Source: Plasmodium brasilianum
Taxonomy: Eukaryota > Apicomplexa > Aconoidasida > Haemosporida > Plasmodiidae
Direction of reading: 5' to 3'
DNA length: 64,000 bases
NCBI RefSeq assembly: GCF_023973825.1
Contig: NC_090118.1
Location: 838,501 to 902,500 of the forward strand
Position numbers and translations under genes: made by a program. Shown here one piece after another: positions 23,086 to 35,968 of this stretch. How positions within the stretch are numbered: the stretch's first letter is position 1; each line of letters begins with the position of its first letter. The notes under the pieces were generated by a model. It was given only the letters and a program-made list of their open reading frames with translations. It did no database searches and was not told the origin of the DNA.

Positions 23086-24783
23086 TTAAGGTATTCTTGT
23101 GTGAACAATAATCTCATTGCCTTTTCCTTTTTCGGCTTTTGTAACAAAATTCAATATCCCGTTCAACGTGAACGTTGCATGTTTTAGGTTTATGACGGCT
23201 GTGGCAAAGGAAAAAAAAAAAAAAAATGTACACGTAGAAGCTGTACACGTAGAAGCTGTACACGTAGAAGCTGCACATGTATAAGCTGAACACCTATATA
23301 TGTGTATTTATAAACGTATGCATATATGTACATACATGTGTTCATACGCCTGTTAGCGTATCATATATGATGAACTGAAACAGGTGTTTCTAAAATGGAT
23401 AGTGTGAAACAGCATAAGTGCTTGCTTATGCGCACACACTCATGCAGTCAAGCTTTTGTGCAATGTATTATTTTTTCTTACGCGTCGTGTTTTTCAGTAT
23501 TTGTTTTCCATCTTTGTTTAGAATAATAAAATTAACGGTGTTCGCTAACAAATTTCCATCCACATCCCTCGGTAGGAAATCTCCTACATTTTAAAATGCA
23601 CAAAAATATATGAAAAGGGAAAGAAAAATAAAATGATGAGGAACAAGACAAAATAAAACTAAACAAAATATGAGTGATGCTTCATTTTAATGCAACAAAA
23701 CGAAATATGAGTTACGTTCCTCTTTAATGCAATATAAATTTTTTGCTGTTTCATTTCAAACCTAATATACTCTTGATGCTTAGTTTCTCGAGTAGTACCC
23801 ATGCATAACCGTCAAAAATGGGGACTACAAAAGACAAAAAAAAAAAAAAAATTTAGTATGATATAATTTGATTTAATTTGATATAATTTGATATAATTTG
23901 ATATAATTTGATATAATTTGATATAATTTGATATAATTTGATATAATTTGATATAATTTGATTTAATTTGATATAATTTGATATAATATGATTTAATTTG
24001 TTTTAATTTGATTTAATTTGATATAATTTGATATAATTTGATATTATTTGATATAATTTGATATAATTTGATGTAATTTGATTTATATTTTTATTAATGT
24101 AATTATGCATTTGGTATAATTCCATATGTGTGCAGGTTCACTCGCACAAACAATCGATTATACGGATGTCTTACGTGGTTTTTCCGAAATGGAGCTCAGG
24201 GCAAATTCTGCTACCCATCCAACACTGTATCCAGCCCAAACAATCCCTACAATATTAAAAAGTTGAAGCGATGAGACGTCAAAGAGTGCAAGAATGACGG
24301 AATGAAAAAGAAACGGTACCATTTTTCTCTATCCTTGTAAGCAAAATATTGTATATGTATATAACACAGTATTTTAGCTACGTATGAAATGATATAAGTT
24401 ACTTTCATTTTGCAATCCCATATCTCGAAGGGCAAAGGCAGAAATGTAATTGTTTCCATCGTAAATAACTATGTTAGCTGCAAATGGGAAAAATTAAACG
24501 CATAAGTGTTTACGCACACATGCATACGTGCATACAAGTGTACATATATGGATACATAAACTCAGACACACATGTACGTATCTGTAAACGCGTTCACTGA
24601 TTGTTTTTATAAACATGTTTTTATGGCTAGAATTACCACTCGGGTTCACAATGGCATAGTCAAACTCGGATATCTGGGTATTGTCGGAAAGGACATAAAA
24701 TCCTAGGGAAAAAAGAAAAAGAAGGAATTATGGACGATGAATAATGGATGATGGATGTTGACGACTTAACAAAAAGACAAAAC

Positions 24784-24835
<52 letters not shown>

Positions 24836-27800
24836 GTATATGTATAAATGAAAAATCGAATGAACATATATGTTCACTTCCGTCTTGTATTAAATAATGC
24901 CAGTCTTTTTCACTCCGTCCTTACTTTCATTTTCTTCATCCACTCCTTTCATTACAATCCGCTTGACATCTGACAGGGAGAAACAATAAAAAAAAAAAAA
25001 AAATTTGCATTACATATATAAATGTTAATGAGTTATATGTTGTAATGTATTTTGCATAAACATATTTGCAAAATAGAGTATGATAATTATTATTTACCAA
25101 ATGGTCTTAGTATCTCTAGCTCATCAACGAACTCCCTTCCATTGTACACTTTTCCTGAGTGAACAAAAGTGAAGGATCCATCAAGTTGTTAGGCAGGCAA
25201 GTGCGAATGAAAGGGAAAAAAAAAAAAAATAAAAATAAAATGAAAGGAAAATACAAAACAACAAAATAAAATGAAAAATATGGACGATCAAAAACAGCTA
25301 AAATAGCCAAGTGGCAGATATTTATTTTAATAAATTATACTATTTTTTGATAGTCCTATATGAAGCGTATCGCCTGATGGGGAAAATAAAAAAAAAAGGG
25401 AAAAAGATAAGAATAGATAAATATAAATACGCACACACATATACACGTATATATACATGTGTGTATTTATAAAACAAACATAACAGGCGAAACACACAAC
25501 AACAGGTGCATATGCATATGGTTAAGTCACTGAAGTCCTTTGTCAGTAGCTCCAAAATGAACTTGTCCTTTTCATACGGTCAAAGTTTTCAACGTTCAGG
25601 TGATATCCTACAAGCGAAGGTAAGAAAAAGAAGAAGCGATACGATTACAAATAGGCAAGTGATATTATAACTAATGAGCACTCGATACGATAAAAAAGCA
25701 TGTAAATTCTATGATTCTCGTGTGAAATGTATAGAAAGCAAATTCTTGCGAGTTTATAAGTTACCTCCGGTGTAAAGGAGACCATTAAATTTCCGTGCTA
25801 CAAACAATAAAAAAAATAAAAAATAATAAAATAAAAACAAATTAGTGCTATATGACAGCACGATATGTGGTTTTTCTCAATTTATTATCTTACGTTAATA
25901 TATTTATTATTTATCATTTTATCTTTTTGTTTTTTATATTTTATTTTTTCATGTTTTATAAAATTACCGCCAACTTTCAGCGAAATGGCACTGTCTGGCT
26001 TTATCCCTACAATATGAAAAAGGGAAAAGAGAGTCATTGAATTTGTTTGTTCATAAATGTGTACATACATATGTACATATATACATATATATATATATAT
26101 ATATATGTACGTATATACATATACCCACATGAAGAAATTGTGTGTCTGTTCGTGAATCATCATCCTTACCTTCTCTAGTAGTTATCGACTTTTTGAAGAC
26201 GTTCATAATTTTACCCTTCAAAATTTTGAGTAAACCCACATTTTCTGAACAGGGAGAAAACAAGAGGGGAAACAAAAAGCATAACAATGTGTGGTTGTAT
26301 GTAATGTGTAGTTTGTAGTCCGCGTACAACATACATGCACATTCGCACATTTTCTGCGCGCACTATTACACACTCGGACGAGCCGACTCTTCATGCATAT
26401 TTTCTGTAATATTTTAATTTACTGTGGACAAAGAAACTAATTTGATCTCTTTCCAAATCTCTGATCTGTTTGTCATTTCCTTCCATAAATGGACAAAAAA
26501 TACTAATGCTACTTTCTTTGTCCATATAATTCCTAATTTTTAAATACTGTAAACTGTTTAGAGTTTCTTGAATTAAATTTTGCGATTCACTCATGTTCTT
26601 AAGACGAGATACATCTTTTATTATCTTCTTAACAATGTTTTCTGCAGAGAAATTGGAAAATAGCAGTTTGACAGTGCCTTCACTCGTTAACGCGCAGTGC
26701 ATACACATACGTAAATACATACACGTAAATGCATACACGTAAATGCATACATGTAAATGCATACACGTAAATGCATACACGTAAATGCATACACGTAAAT
26801 GCATACACGTAAATACATACACGTAAATGCATACACGTAAATGCATACACGTAAATGCATACACGTAAATGCATACACGTAAATGCATACACGTAAATAC
26901 ATACACGTAAATGCATACACGTAAATGCATACACGTAAATACATACACGTAAATACATACACGTAAATACATACACGTAAATACATACACGTGCATAAAC
27001 TATACAATTGTACGCGTTTGCCCACCCACTTACTCGTAACGTTTGCGCATATATAACGAAGGGACAGCTCCGATTTTACAAAAACATCATAATTAATTTT
27101 ATTTTGTTTCTTTGTATTATTGTGTGCAATAGCACCTCGACTGAAATACTCACATCTCGTAGCTGTGTCAACAGCAATTTTTATAATATCTAGGGGATCA
27201 CTTAAGGAGGGCATAAGTACCTTTAATACTTTACGTATACTAGGTTTTCTTATAGGAATACGTGTTGCTTTACATTTTCTATTTATTATACCCAAAAATT
27301 TTTTTTTCCTTATTCCTCCGTAATCGTCTATACATCCTAGTACGATTTCACTAGTCTTCCTTTTGCATCTATCGTAAATTATTTCAACAGCTTTTTCCAA
27401 AGGACCCGAGTCTGCAAGGGGGAGAAAAATGTGGGTAGAAAAGTCGTGTAGAAGCGTGGTATAGCCAAATGGTAAAGAAGAATGGTATAGAAGCATGGCA
27501 TATCACAATGACGTAGTGTAGTAAGATGTAAAGGAACTAAATAGATGTTTAAGCAAATATCAAGCGAAGGGCGCAGGTGTAGCCGTGGGCGTGCATGGGT
27601 TTTTGTCTTACTGTGGATGAAGTAGGATAGGAAAAACAATTTTTTAAATCTTGATACGTTCGGATTTTGTAATGAAATGTATTCTTCATTTTCAAATACC
27701 CACAAGGAAAGAAATAAAGATATATACTGAGCAAGGAGTGTAGGTGTATATGGGATTGATAAAAATTTCTTCTTTAACATTTTAACTAACTGACTTATTA

Positions 27801-29335
27801 TTCGTTGTACTTTGTCTGCTTTTGAATATCTTAACAAATAATCTGTCTCTGAAAAATTTACTAAGTCGTTGTAATTCCTTGGGTGAGCTGAGCTTTTTCC
27901 TAGAGTAAATATTTTCTTCAGATTTGATGAAAAATTGCTTAGAAAGCTAGATTCATACTGTTCGATCATCGTTCTTATGAAGAAGGCTGTTTAGAGGGGG
28001 AGTGGGATGGGGGGAAAAAAGGAAATGCATCGTACATGTGCAGTTGCATTGGGAAAATGCATACGGAAAAGTATTCAAAAGGCACGCATCAGGCACACGA
28101 CATACTAGTAACGGAACGGCTTCACACCGTGCGCGCAGCTCTATTTAATTTAATTTAAATTTATTTTATTTTCCTTTATTTTTACTTTATTTTTACTATA
28201 TTTTTACTATATTTTTACTTTATTTTTACTATATTTTTACTATATTTTTACTATATTTTTACTATATTTTTACTATAATTTTACTATATTTTTACTTTTT
28301 TTTTATTTCATTTTTATTCCATTTTATCTTAATTTTTTTTTTTTTTTTTTTTTTGCGTGTTATACTTAGCTGCAGATTTATAGAAATGAGAGGGGAAAAG
28401 TTGTGCACTAAGAAATTCGTATTTGTTGATGCCTTTTTGTTATAGTTGAACCATCTAAATATAAAACCTACATTTCTAATTTTGGACGTAACAAATCGTT
28501 TTGTTTTTATCCTTCTCGAGGAAACGAAACCATAAGAAGCTGAGTAAATATTCTGAATATTATTCCACAGTTCTTTTGTCATCTCAAACAAGTAATTAAA
28601 ATTTTGCGATGTTTTTGCCAGTAAACAAGTTTTTATAATATCATCAATTGCAAAGATTGCTTCATTTCCCGATCTCTCTTCAGGTTCTTCACGGAAAAAA
28701 TTAAATGGAGCAATCTTTAAAAAATTTTGTTTTTTGTTTTTTTTTACCTGCACATGGTCATAAAAAAAAAAAAAAAAAAAAATGGGTTGTGTAGGACAGA
28801 TATTTATAAAGCGGTGAAATGATGCCAAAATGTAAGAATCTACAAATTAAGTATAAACTGTGATAATATTGAGATAAATATGTTCTCACGTTTCTATCTC
28901 TACATGCACGTATATATATATTCATGTATATATATATATATATGTATATATATGCATATGTATATATACAACGTATACATATTCATGTATGTGAATGAGC
29001 ATGAACCTACACAACCGTATAAATATACTTACATTCTTCTTTTTCTTTTTCCTGTCTATGGTTGTATTTAGTAAGTTAAACTTATCAGAAGTGCTAATCG
29101 AGCTGATATCAATGAAACCCTTCTCAGTCAATTCAGTAGCAGAGTTTAAGTATAGTAACATAATTAAAATTAAATCTGATGCTGTTTCTATATTGTAAAG
29201 TTTATCTCGATAATAATACATAATAATTTTTATCACTGCAAATGGGGGGAAGAACAGAAGGGAGTAGTTTATTAGTGTAAACACAGATTCGCGGGGGTAG
29301 AAGTAAGAGTGTACGAACAAATAGGCTCATCTACG

Positions 29336-29368
<33 letters not shown>

Positions 29369-32300
29369 GTATATGTCGGTGAATTTCTTTATTATGCACG
29401 CGTTACGATCTGCTCTCCTTTGAAGTGTGTCTGATTCCTTGAACTTTCCTTTGTACTCGTCCAAATAGTAAGGCGCATTTACAGTGGCATCCACGCACTT
29501 ATGTGAGCACATGTCTACGAAGCCAAATTCTGATGCAAAAGGGAACGGATGAATTACGTATATATTAGTGTCTACTTATGCAGGAAGTGGGTATATACGT
29601 GTGTATATATGTATGTATATGGATAAATTTTCTTTTTTTTTTTTTTTTTTTTTTTTGTTTTTTCAAAAAAACATAAAGCGTTAGGGAAAGGCGCGTCCTT
29701 CTTGTAATAAAGAAGCCCTCGAGAAATAATTGCTTTTTTTTTTTTTTATTTTCTTCCTCTTTGCTTGTACTCTTTTCCATCAGTTCTGCCGTCTTTAGCT
29801 TAAAAGAATGCAAGGCTTCATCTAGTTCTTTCTCCAGGAGTATAAGTGTACCTAAGCGTGTAAAGTACACATGTAGGTAGTGTAAGGGCAGGGGTTCAGC
29901 ATTAGGCACACTTGCATTAAAGCTGTATGCACATACTATTGCATACACAGGGAAACGTACACACAAACATACGCAAACACACGAAAACATCGCTTATACG
30001 TTATATAGTAAAATTCCATTTCGAAACGTTTATCTATATCCGTTTGCAGCTTATTCGAGGGGGAAAGAAACTTACCATTGTGAACCATACTATTTATTCT
30101 GAACTTCAAACGTGGAAGAAATTTTTTGAAATACCCCAAATCATTGTTTATTGACTTTTTGTATGCCTTTTCGAACATGAAACTCACTAGTACGTTTCCT
30201 ATGAAGGGTGGACAATAACATGATAAGTCCATGGTACGGTACAGACTAATTCATGCAGGGACTATATTTATTCTACACACTATTATACACGCTATTATAC
30301 ACGCTATTATACACGCTATTATACACGCTATTATACACACTATTATACGCACTATTATACACGCTATTATACACGCTATTATACACGATATTATACACAC
30401 TATTATACGCACTATTATACACGCTATTATACACACTATTATACACACTATTATACACGCTATTATACACGCTATTATACACACTATTATACACGCTATT
30501 ATACACGCTATTATACACACTATTATACGCACTATTATACACACTATTATACACACTATTATACACGCTATTATACACGCTATTATACACACTATTATAC
30601 ACATTATTATACACACTATTATACACACTATTATACACGCTATTATACACGCTATTATACACACTATTATACACATTATTATACACACTATTATACACAC
30701 TATTATACACACTATTCTGCACTTTACTGTGCACACACTCGTAATGCACTATCATTTCTCTTTTTCTTTTTCACACGAACCTAGCTGCCCGCACACATCC
30801 GAGTGCATGGGAGACATGTAATTAGTAGAACCCCCATTATGCTCCTTTAACAACTTGGTTACTACACAAAAGAAATGAAATAAGCACGATATGGATATGA
30901 TGAACCAATCAAGATGGAGAAGCACCTGGCGGTGCAAAATAAAAAAAAAAGAAAAAAAGAAAGAGAATTACAAGTATCAAAAGTACATACAAGCACATAT
31001 GAGCACATATGAGCACATACAAGTACATACAAGTACATACAAGCACATACAAGTACATACAAGCACATACAAGTACATACAAGTACATACAAGTACATAC
31101 AAGTACATACAAGCACATACAAGTACATACAAGCACATACAAGTACATACAAGCACATACAAGTACATACAAGCACATACAAGTACATACAAGTACATAC
31201 AAGTACATACAAGCACATACAAGCACATATGAGCACATTATGAGCACACAGTACACATACGCACATTGAAGCACAAGAATATCCCAGCGCATTTCTGTCT
31301 TTTATGAAAAATAAATGATGCACATACCATGGATACTATCATTGACTAATCGCTGCACTAGAAGGTCCGTTTCGAGTTGTTTAATGTTTTCATCTATTTG
31401 GGAAAAAAAAAAAAAAAATACGTACATATATACATACATATGTACATGTGCACGTGCTTATATACGTACGTACATATACGTATATGTTCACTCATGAATG
31501 CTTCCTTGTAGCATCCCCGCTATATAACGCAGGATAACCAAAATAGCAGTTTCGAAGTACCTATAATCCTAGCCTTGACATTTTTTTTCTTCTTAACTTC
31601 CTTAACGAAAAGATTATTAAGAGCTCTTTCAATGTCTAAAAGGGAAATGTTCATGTAGTAATGTGAAACTCATAAAAAATATTACTCGCATTACTAGCAC
31701 TACTCGCATTACTAGCACTACTCGCATTACTAGCACTACTCGCATTACTAGCACTACTCGCATTACTAGCACTACTCGCACTATTCGCATTACTCTCACT
31801 ACTTGCATCTTTTATCCTTTCTTACTTTTTTCCGTCTGGTATTTTTCCTTTAAGGATGCATTAGTGTACCAGTCGAGGGTATACTCTGCAAGAACGAAAG
31901 AATACATTGTTGAAGGGGGTACAGTTACAAGTGGTAGAGAAAAATTATCGTTATGCACCGGTTAGGAGAGGGGAGAAAATCGATGCATGTGTGATATATT
32001 TCCCTTATTTTAATTTTACTTGAAAAAACAAGGGGTTGATCATTCCTTATCACATCGAGGGAGTGCATAGTAGCTAAGCTTTCCTTGAGTAAAGCCGATG
32101 CACGGATAAAGTTATTGAGGCTGCTATAGTTGTATCTTTCTAACTCACGATTAATTTTTGTTGAAAAAATTATCATCTCGTTGTTTAACTTTTGAAGATA
32201 ACGTACAGCTAAGAAAAGGAAAAGGGAGGAGGGGGTGAGGGTTTATTATGTACCTTCCGTAGTGCATTAACGAAGTAAAAAACAATATAATAAAAAATTA

Positions 32301-32748
32301 AAAAACAGAAATACTCGCAGTTTTGATCTTGTATATTTTTACCTTTTTCGTATTTGCTTTTCTCGACATCTGTGCAGGGGACGAGTGGTTATGTAGTCAT
32401 ACATAAGTACATGAAAAGAAACGTGCACAGATGAACATATGAACAAAAGAACATATGAACACAAATGTGCATACATAAACATATATAAGCATATGTGTAT
32501 ATTAATATACAATATTAAAAATGGTCGAAGAGTTTAATGAGTTAAATTCTATTTAAAATGAAATTATAGTATGTACAATACAGTATGACATTAACAATGT
32601 ATTAGACTTATGTGATAACTTCTCTTCGACTTTGATAACTATTTTATTTTTTTTCTTTTATTTCATTGTTATGTTGATACTATTTCACTGATATATTGCA
32701 CATATTTTTTAGTACCTGATGGATCTGAACTATTTTGACTTAAACCTC

Positions 32749-32782
<34 letters not shown>

Positions 32783-34143
32783 TAAAAACAGCCATTCGTT
32801 TTTCTATATGTCCATTTTAGTTGTGGCTTCGAGTAAAGTGTCTTATGTACAAAGAGCTCAAGAGTAACACACAAATGCATGAACATACATGCATACATAC
32901 CCACATTAACACATATATATGTTTGCACCATTGCATGTACACATGTGTATGCACACTTATGTACGTTTTTTCTGAACTTACCCAATATATGGGGCTTTTT
33001 TGATCTCGAGGGAACAAACTTCAGGGCCTTCGGATCAAACATAACATTAATCGAGTCTATATTTTTCATTATGGACTTTTCCAATTTGTCAAGACCTTCA
33101 AGAATGGTGCGAAAAATGGGATAAAATGGGATAAGATGGGATAAAATGGGATAAGATGGGATAAAATGGGATAAGATGGGATAAAATGGGATAAGATGGG
33201 ATAAAATGGGATAAAATGGGATAAGATGGGATAAAATGGGATAAGATGGGATAAGATGGGATAAGATGGGATAAAATGGGATAAGATGGGATAAGATGGG
33301 ATAAAATGGGATAAGATGGGATAAAATGGGATAAGATGGGATAAGATGGGATAAGATGGGATAAAATGAAACAAAATGAGATAAAATGAAACAAAATAAA
33401 ATGGAAAAAAATGAAAATGCCATAAATGAGGCATTTAACAATAGCACATGGTGAGAGCCACATAATACACATGAAAAGTATAACTACAAAAAGAATGTGG
33501 AATATTTTACTTTTATTTGGGTTCTCCTTTCCATCCTTGAGACTCTTTTTTATAGGATGTCTACTTATATGCAGTTTTGGTGGAATAAGTTTTTCGAAAA
33601 ACTTGCCTGGAGTGATAATACATATGTAACGTTCAATTTTTATATGAATGAAAATTTAAAAGCAACAATGAATTGGAATAAGGAAAAGACAGGAGTGTTC
33701 ACATAGGGCATGCATATACGCCCACTGTGTTGTCCTTGTCTTTTGTCATTATGCCATTTTGTCAATGTGTTGTTTTTCCATATTGCAATTTCCCATTTTT
33801 CTTATTTTATTTGCCTTTTCTACAAATATGCTAACAGCTGCGTCAAGTGGTAGGCATACTTGTTGGACACTACTGATGTGAGAATAGCAAGCTACCAAAT
33901 GAGCAAACAGATCAACAAGTAATGGCACAGAAAAAGAGTTTTGAGCGTACATTAGAATGTACGTGCAATATATAACACGTACATAAATTATACGTACTTA
34001 TAATACGCACTTATGTGTGTGCCCATTTTACATGCACGCGTAATAAGTTTTCGCATACGTTCATGCTAAGTTTGCTTCTTACTTGATATCTCCGGGAGCA
34101 AGTAAACGGCAAAGAAGTAAATTAGTACATTACACTTCAACAT
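23086..34143 (-). CDS. RON5: Rhoptry neck protein 5, about 32 exons
   Basis: Hand-built exons (5' to 3'): 34143-34083, about 33996-33874, 33606-33511, 33095-32982, 32748-32716, 32369-32343, 32208-32020, 31885-31826, 31635-31561, 31393-31328, 30861-30781, 30198-30076, 29851-29771, 29529-29407, 29235-29033, 28747-28366, 27986-27612, 27411-27034, 26641-26423, 26244-26170, 26006-25968, 25797-25765, 25607-25578, 25373-25341, 25154-25098, 24969-24925, 24702-24637, 24477-24403, 24246-24175, 23824-23762, 23583-23482, 23198-23086 (TAA). This gives about 1200 residues. The start is a clear signal peptide (MLKCNVLIYFFAVYLLPEIS). No domain is recognised. The identity rests on position between HINT1 and HMGB2, as recalled for P. 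falciparum RON5 (about 1150 residues), the secretion signal, the size and the many exons. RON5 belongs to the AMA1-RON2-RON4-RON5 moving-junction complex discharged from the rhoptry neck during invasion. Exons 1-2 and 23 are uncertain; all other joins keep phase. Confidence 0.82.
23857..24090. repeat. 10-bp ATATAATTTG array in RON5 intron 29
   Basis: About 23 copies of ATATAATTTG/ATTTAATTTG at near-exact 10-bp spacing, inside the intron between exons 29 and 30. Confidence 0.9.
26697..26994. repeat. 14-bp ACGTAAATGCATAC array in RON5 intron 18
   Basis: About 21 copies with G/A variation (ATGCATAC or ATACATAC). It is open in all minus-strand frames, so it creates false ORFs that fuse to exons 18 and 19. 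Confidence 0.9.
28176..28300. repeat. 11-bp TATTTTTACTA array in RON5 intron 16
   Basis: About eleven copies of TA(C/T)TATATTTTTAC-type units just 3' of exon 16 on the gene strand. Confidence 0.8.
30277..30716. repeat. 12-bp CTATTATACACG array in RON5 intron 11
   Basis: About 36 copies of CTATTATACAC(G/A), with rare CTATTATACGCA and ATTATTATACAC variants, filling most of the intron between exons 11 and 12. The 12-bp unit has no stop in several frames, giving long Leu/Tyr/Thr, Ile/His and Tyr/Asn/Ser/Val ORFs on both strands that are artefacts. Confidence 0.92.
30986..31238. repeat. 10-bp ACAAG(T/C)ACAT array in RON5 intron 10
   Basis: About 24 copies of ACAAGTACAT/ACAAGCACAT with ATGAGCACAT at both edges, inside the intron between exons 10 and 11. 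Confidence 0.9.
31680..31802. repeat. 15-bp ACTCGCATTACTAGC array in RON5 intron 8
   Basis: About seven copies, richer in G+C than the surrounding intron, between exons 8 and 9. Confidence 0.85.
33118..33360 (+). repeat. GGG array at 10-bp spacing (G-quadruplex-type motif) in RON5 intron 3
   Basis: Twenty-five GGG triplets on the plus strand, separated each time by exactly seven bases (ATAAAAT or ATAAGAT). Any four neighbours meet the usual G3-N(1-7) quadruplex rule. The G-rich strand is the template strand for RON5. No function is shown by the sequence itself. Confidence 0.92.
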
Positions 34144-34162
34144 ATTTTATGGAAAATATAAT

Positions 34163-34197
<35 letters not shown>

Positions 34198-34742
34198 CGC
34201 ACATATGCGTATACTAAATGTATGTATATGCCTCTATATAACCACTTAAAAATAGAGGAATAAATGAAAAGACGAGTTTTGGTTGTATACAATTTATTGT
34301 GTTGCGCAAGTATGTACATATGTATATATGTATATGTACATATCTGCATGTGTGTTATTCTTCTATAAATGTGTGCTAACAAAGTTGTCTATTTAGCTAG
34401 CACGAAACTGCGTCATTACGCTATTTTTTCTTTTTCTATTTTGTACTTCTGTTCTGTTCTTTTGTTCTGCGCATATTCTGCGCATATATTTTTACTAATA
34501 TATTTTGCTCATATATTTTGCGCATATGTTTTGCTCTTACATTTTGCGCTTTACGTTTCGCTTATATTTTTGCCGCATACGCATTTCGCTTATATTTTGC
34601 GCTTATATATTTTTTTATTATTTTTTTTTCCTTTTTTTTTTTTTTTTTTCTTTATTTCGCTATCTTTTCTTTGCTTCATTTATTTTTATATTGAGAAGGG
34701 GAAAATTTATGCAATGATTTTCCGTAATGTTGATAAAGCGAA

Positions 34743-35344
34743 TGCACACACACAAATAAAAAAAAATATTAACTTGTGGACTTTTATTGTATAAGCGTAT
34801 ATACATAAATAAGCATATGTGTACATATGTACGTGTACGTATGAGTACATCATAATACCATAATTCACCTGAACATATTTGAGATACAATTTACACGTTT
34901 TATCAGTGTAACAATGGAACTATTAACTGTAGGAGGTTGTATGCACTTGGTGGCATTTCTGCATGAACATTTTATTTCTATTCAATGATTCAAAAAAAAG
35001 ATATTCGTGAGTAACACATTTCTACGAAGATGTATTTGGACGTGACAATGCGACACATAAGTACGTACATAAGTACGTACATAAGTACTTACATGAATAT
35101 ATATATATATATATATATACATACATAGATACATACGTACATACATGTACATACATGTACATGTATATGTATTTGCCGCATGCTGTTAAAAGCCGATTGA
35201 ACGTACGAGACGAGGGGAAAAATGAAACCTCATTTTTCTTACCCCACTATACGATTTGGCATTTTCCCATATTATCATAAGAGTCTGTCACTTGCCAAAA
35301 CTCGAAGCTCATTATACCATATACATGTTCACCCCGTTTTGCAC
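34743..35344 (-). promoter_or_regulatory. Three GTGCA motifs upstream of RON5 (34743-34747, 34942-34946, 35340-35344)
   Basis: TGCAC on the plus strand reads GTGCA on the gene strand. The invasion-gene regulator AP2-I of P. falciparum is known to bind GTGCA-type motifs. Three copies lie 0.6-1.2 kb upstream of the RON5 start, all in the same orientation. The motif is short, so chance is possible. Confidence 0.3.
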
Positions 35345-35520
35345 TTTTCGTACTTTTTTAACTTTTCGTACTTTTTTAACTTTTCGTACTTTTTTAACTT
35401 TTCGTACTTTTTTAACTTTTCGTACTTTTTTAACTTTTCGTACTTTTCGTACTTTTTTTACTTTTCGTACTTTTCGTACTTTTTTTACTTTTCGTACTTT
35501 TCGTACTTTTTTTACTTTTT
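35341..35520. repeat. 18-bp CTTTTCGTACTTTTTTAA array
   Basis: About ten units; the second half alternates with an 8-9 bp TTTTCGTAC half unit. It codes Phe/Ser/Tyr or Thr/Phe/Arg in two frames and looks non-genic. Confidence 0.85.
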
Positions 35521-35937
35521 GTTCTTTTTCTTATATCATTTTTTTCGTTTTTCTTATTTTTCTCATATTTAACATATAAAGGAGAATATGCATACATTAA
35601 AATATTATAATATAATTGCATATTTGAAAACTATCACAATATGTACATAAACATACAGAGCAATTAATCGATAACCCATTTTTGTAAAGGTGAAGAGAAA
35701 CAAATTAATTCCCAATATTTTTTATATACTATTATGTAAAGTGTAAGAAAGAAAAAAAAAAAAAAAAAGGAAAAATGGAACGGAGGGACAATACAGACAT
35801 ACATACGTACATTTGCTATTTGCAGAAATATATATACATATGTAAGCAGCAGGATGTTTAAAAAAAAAAAAAAAAAAAAAAAAATACTGAATGACACAAC
35901 GTGAACGAGGCATTAAAGAATATACGTTGCATGATAA

Positions 35938-35968
<31 letters not shown>

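Noticed and set aside
26391..27496. Two long minus ORFs joining normal protein to Met/Tyr/Val/Phe/Thr/Cys repeats
   Set aside because: They fuse RON5 exons 18 and 19 to the 14-bp array of the intron between them; good splice sites bound the exons.
30251..30755. Long ORFs of 160-196 codons on both strands
   Set aside because: They are different readings of one 12-bp repeat without stops, inside RON5 intron 11.
33497..33706. Plus-strand ORF with STYMQFWWNKFFEKLAWSDN
   Set aside because: It looks coding, but the minus strand of the same bases gives a phase-correct RON5 exon (KFFEKLIPPKLHISRHPIKK) with donor and acceptor. The plus reading is probably its shadow.
35222..35579. Two plus ORFs with Phe-Ser-Tyr or Thr-Phe-Arg periodicity
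   Set aside because: Products of the 18-bp CTTTTCGTAC array; codon use is wholly repeat-driven.
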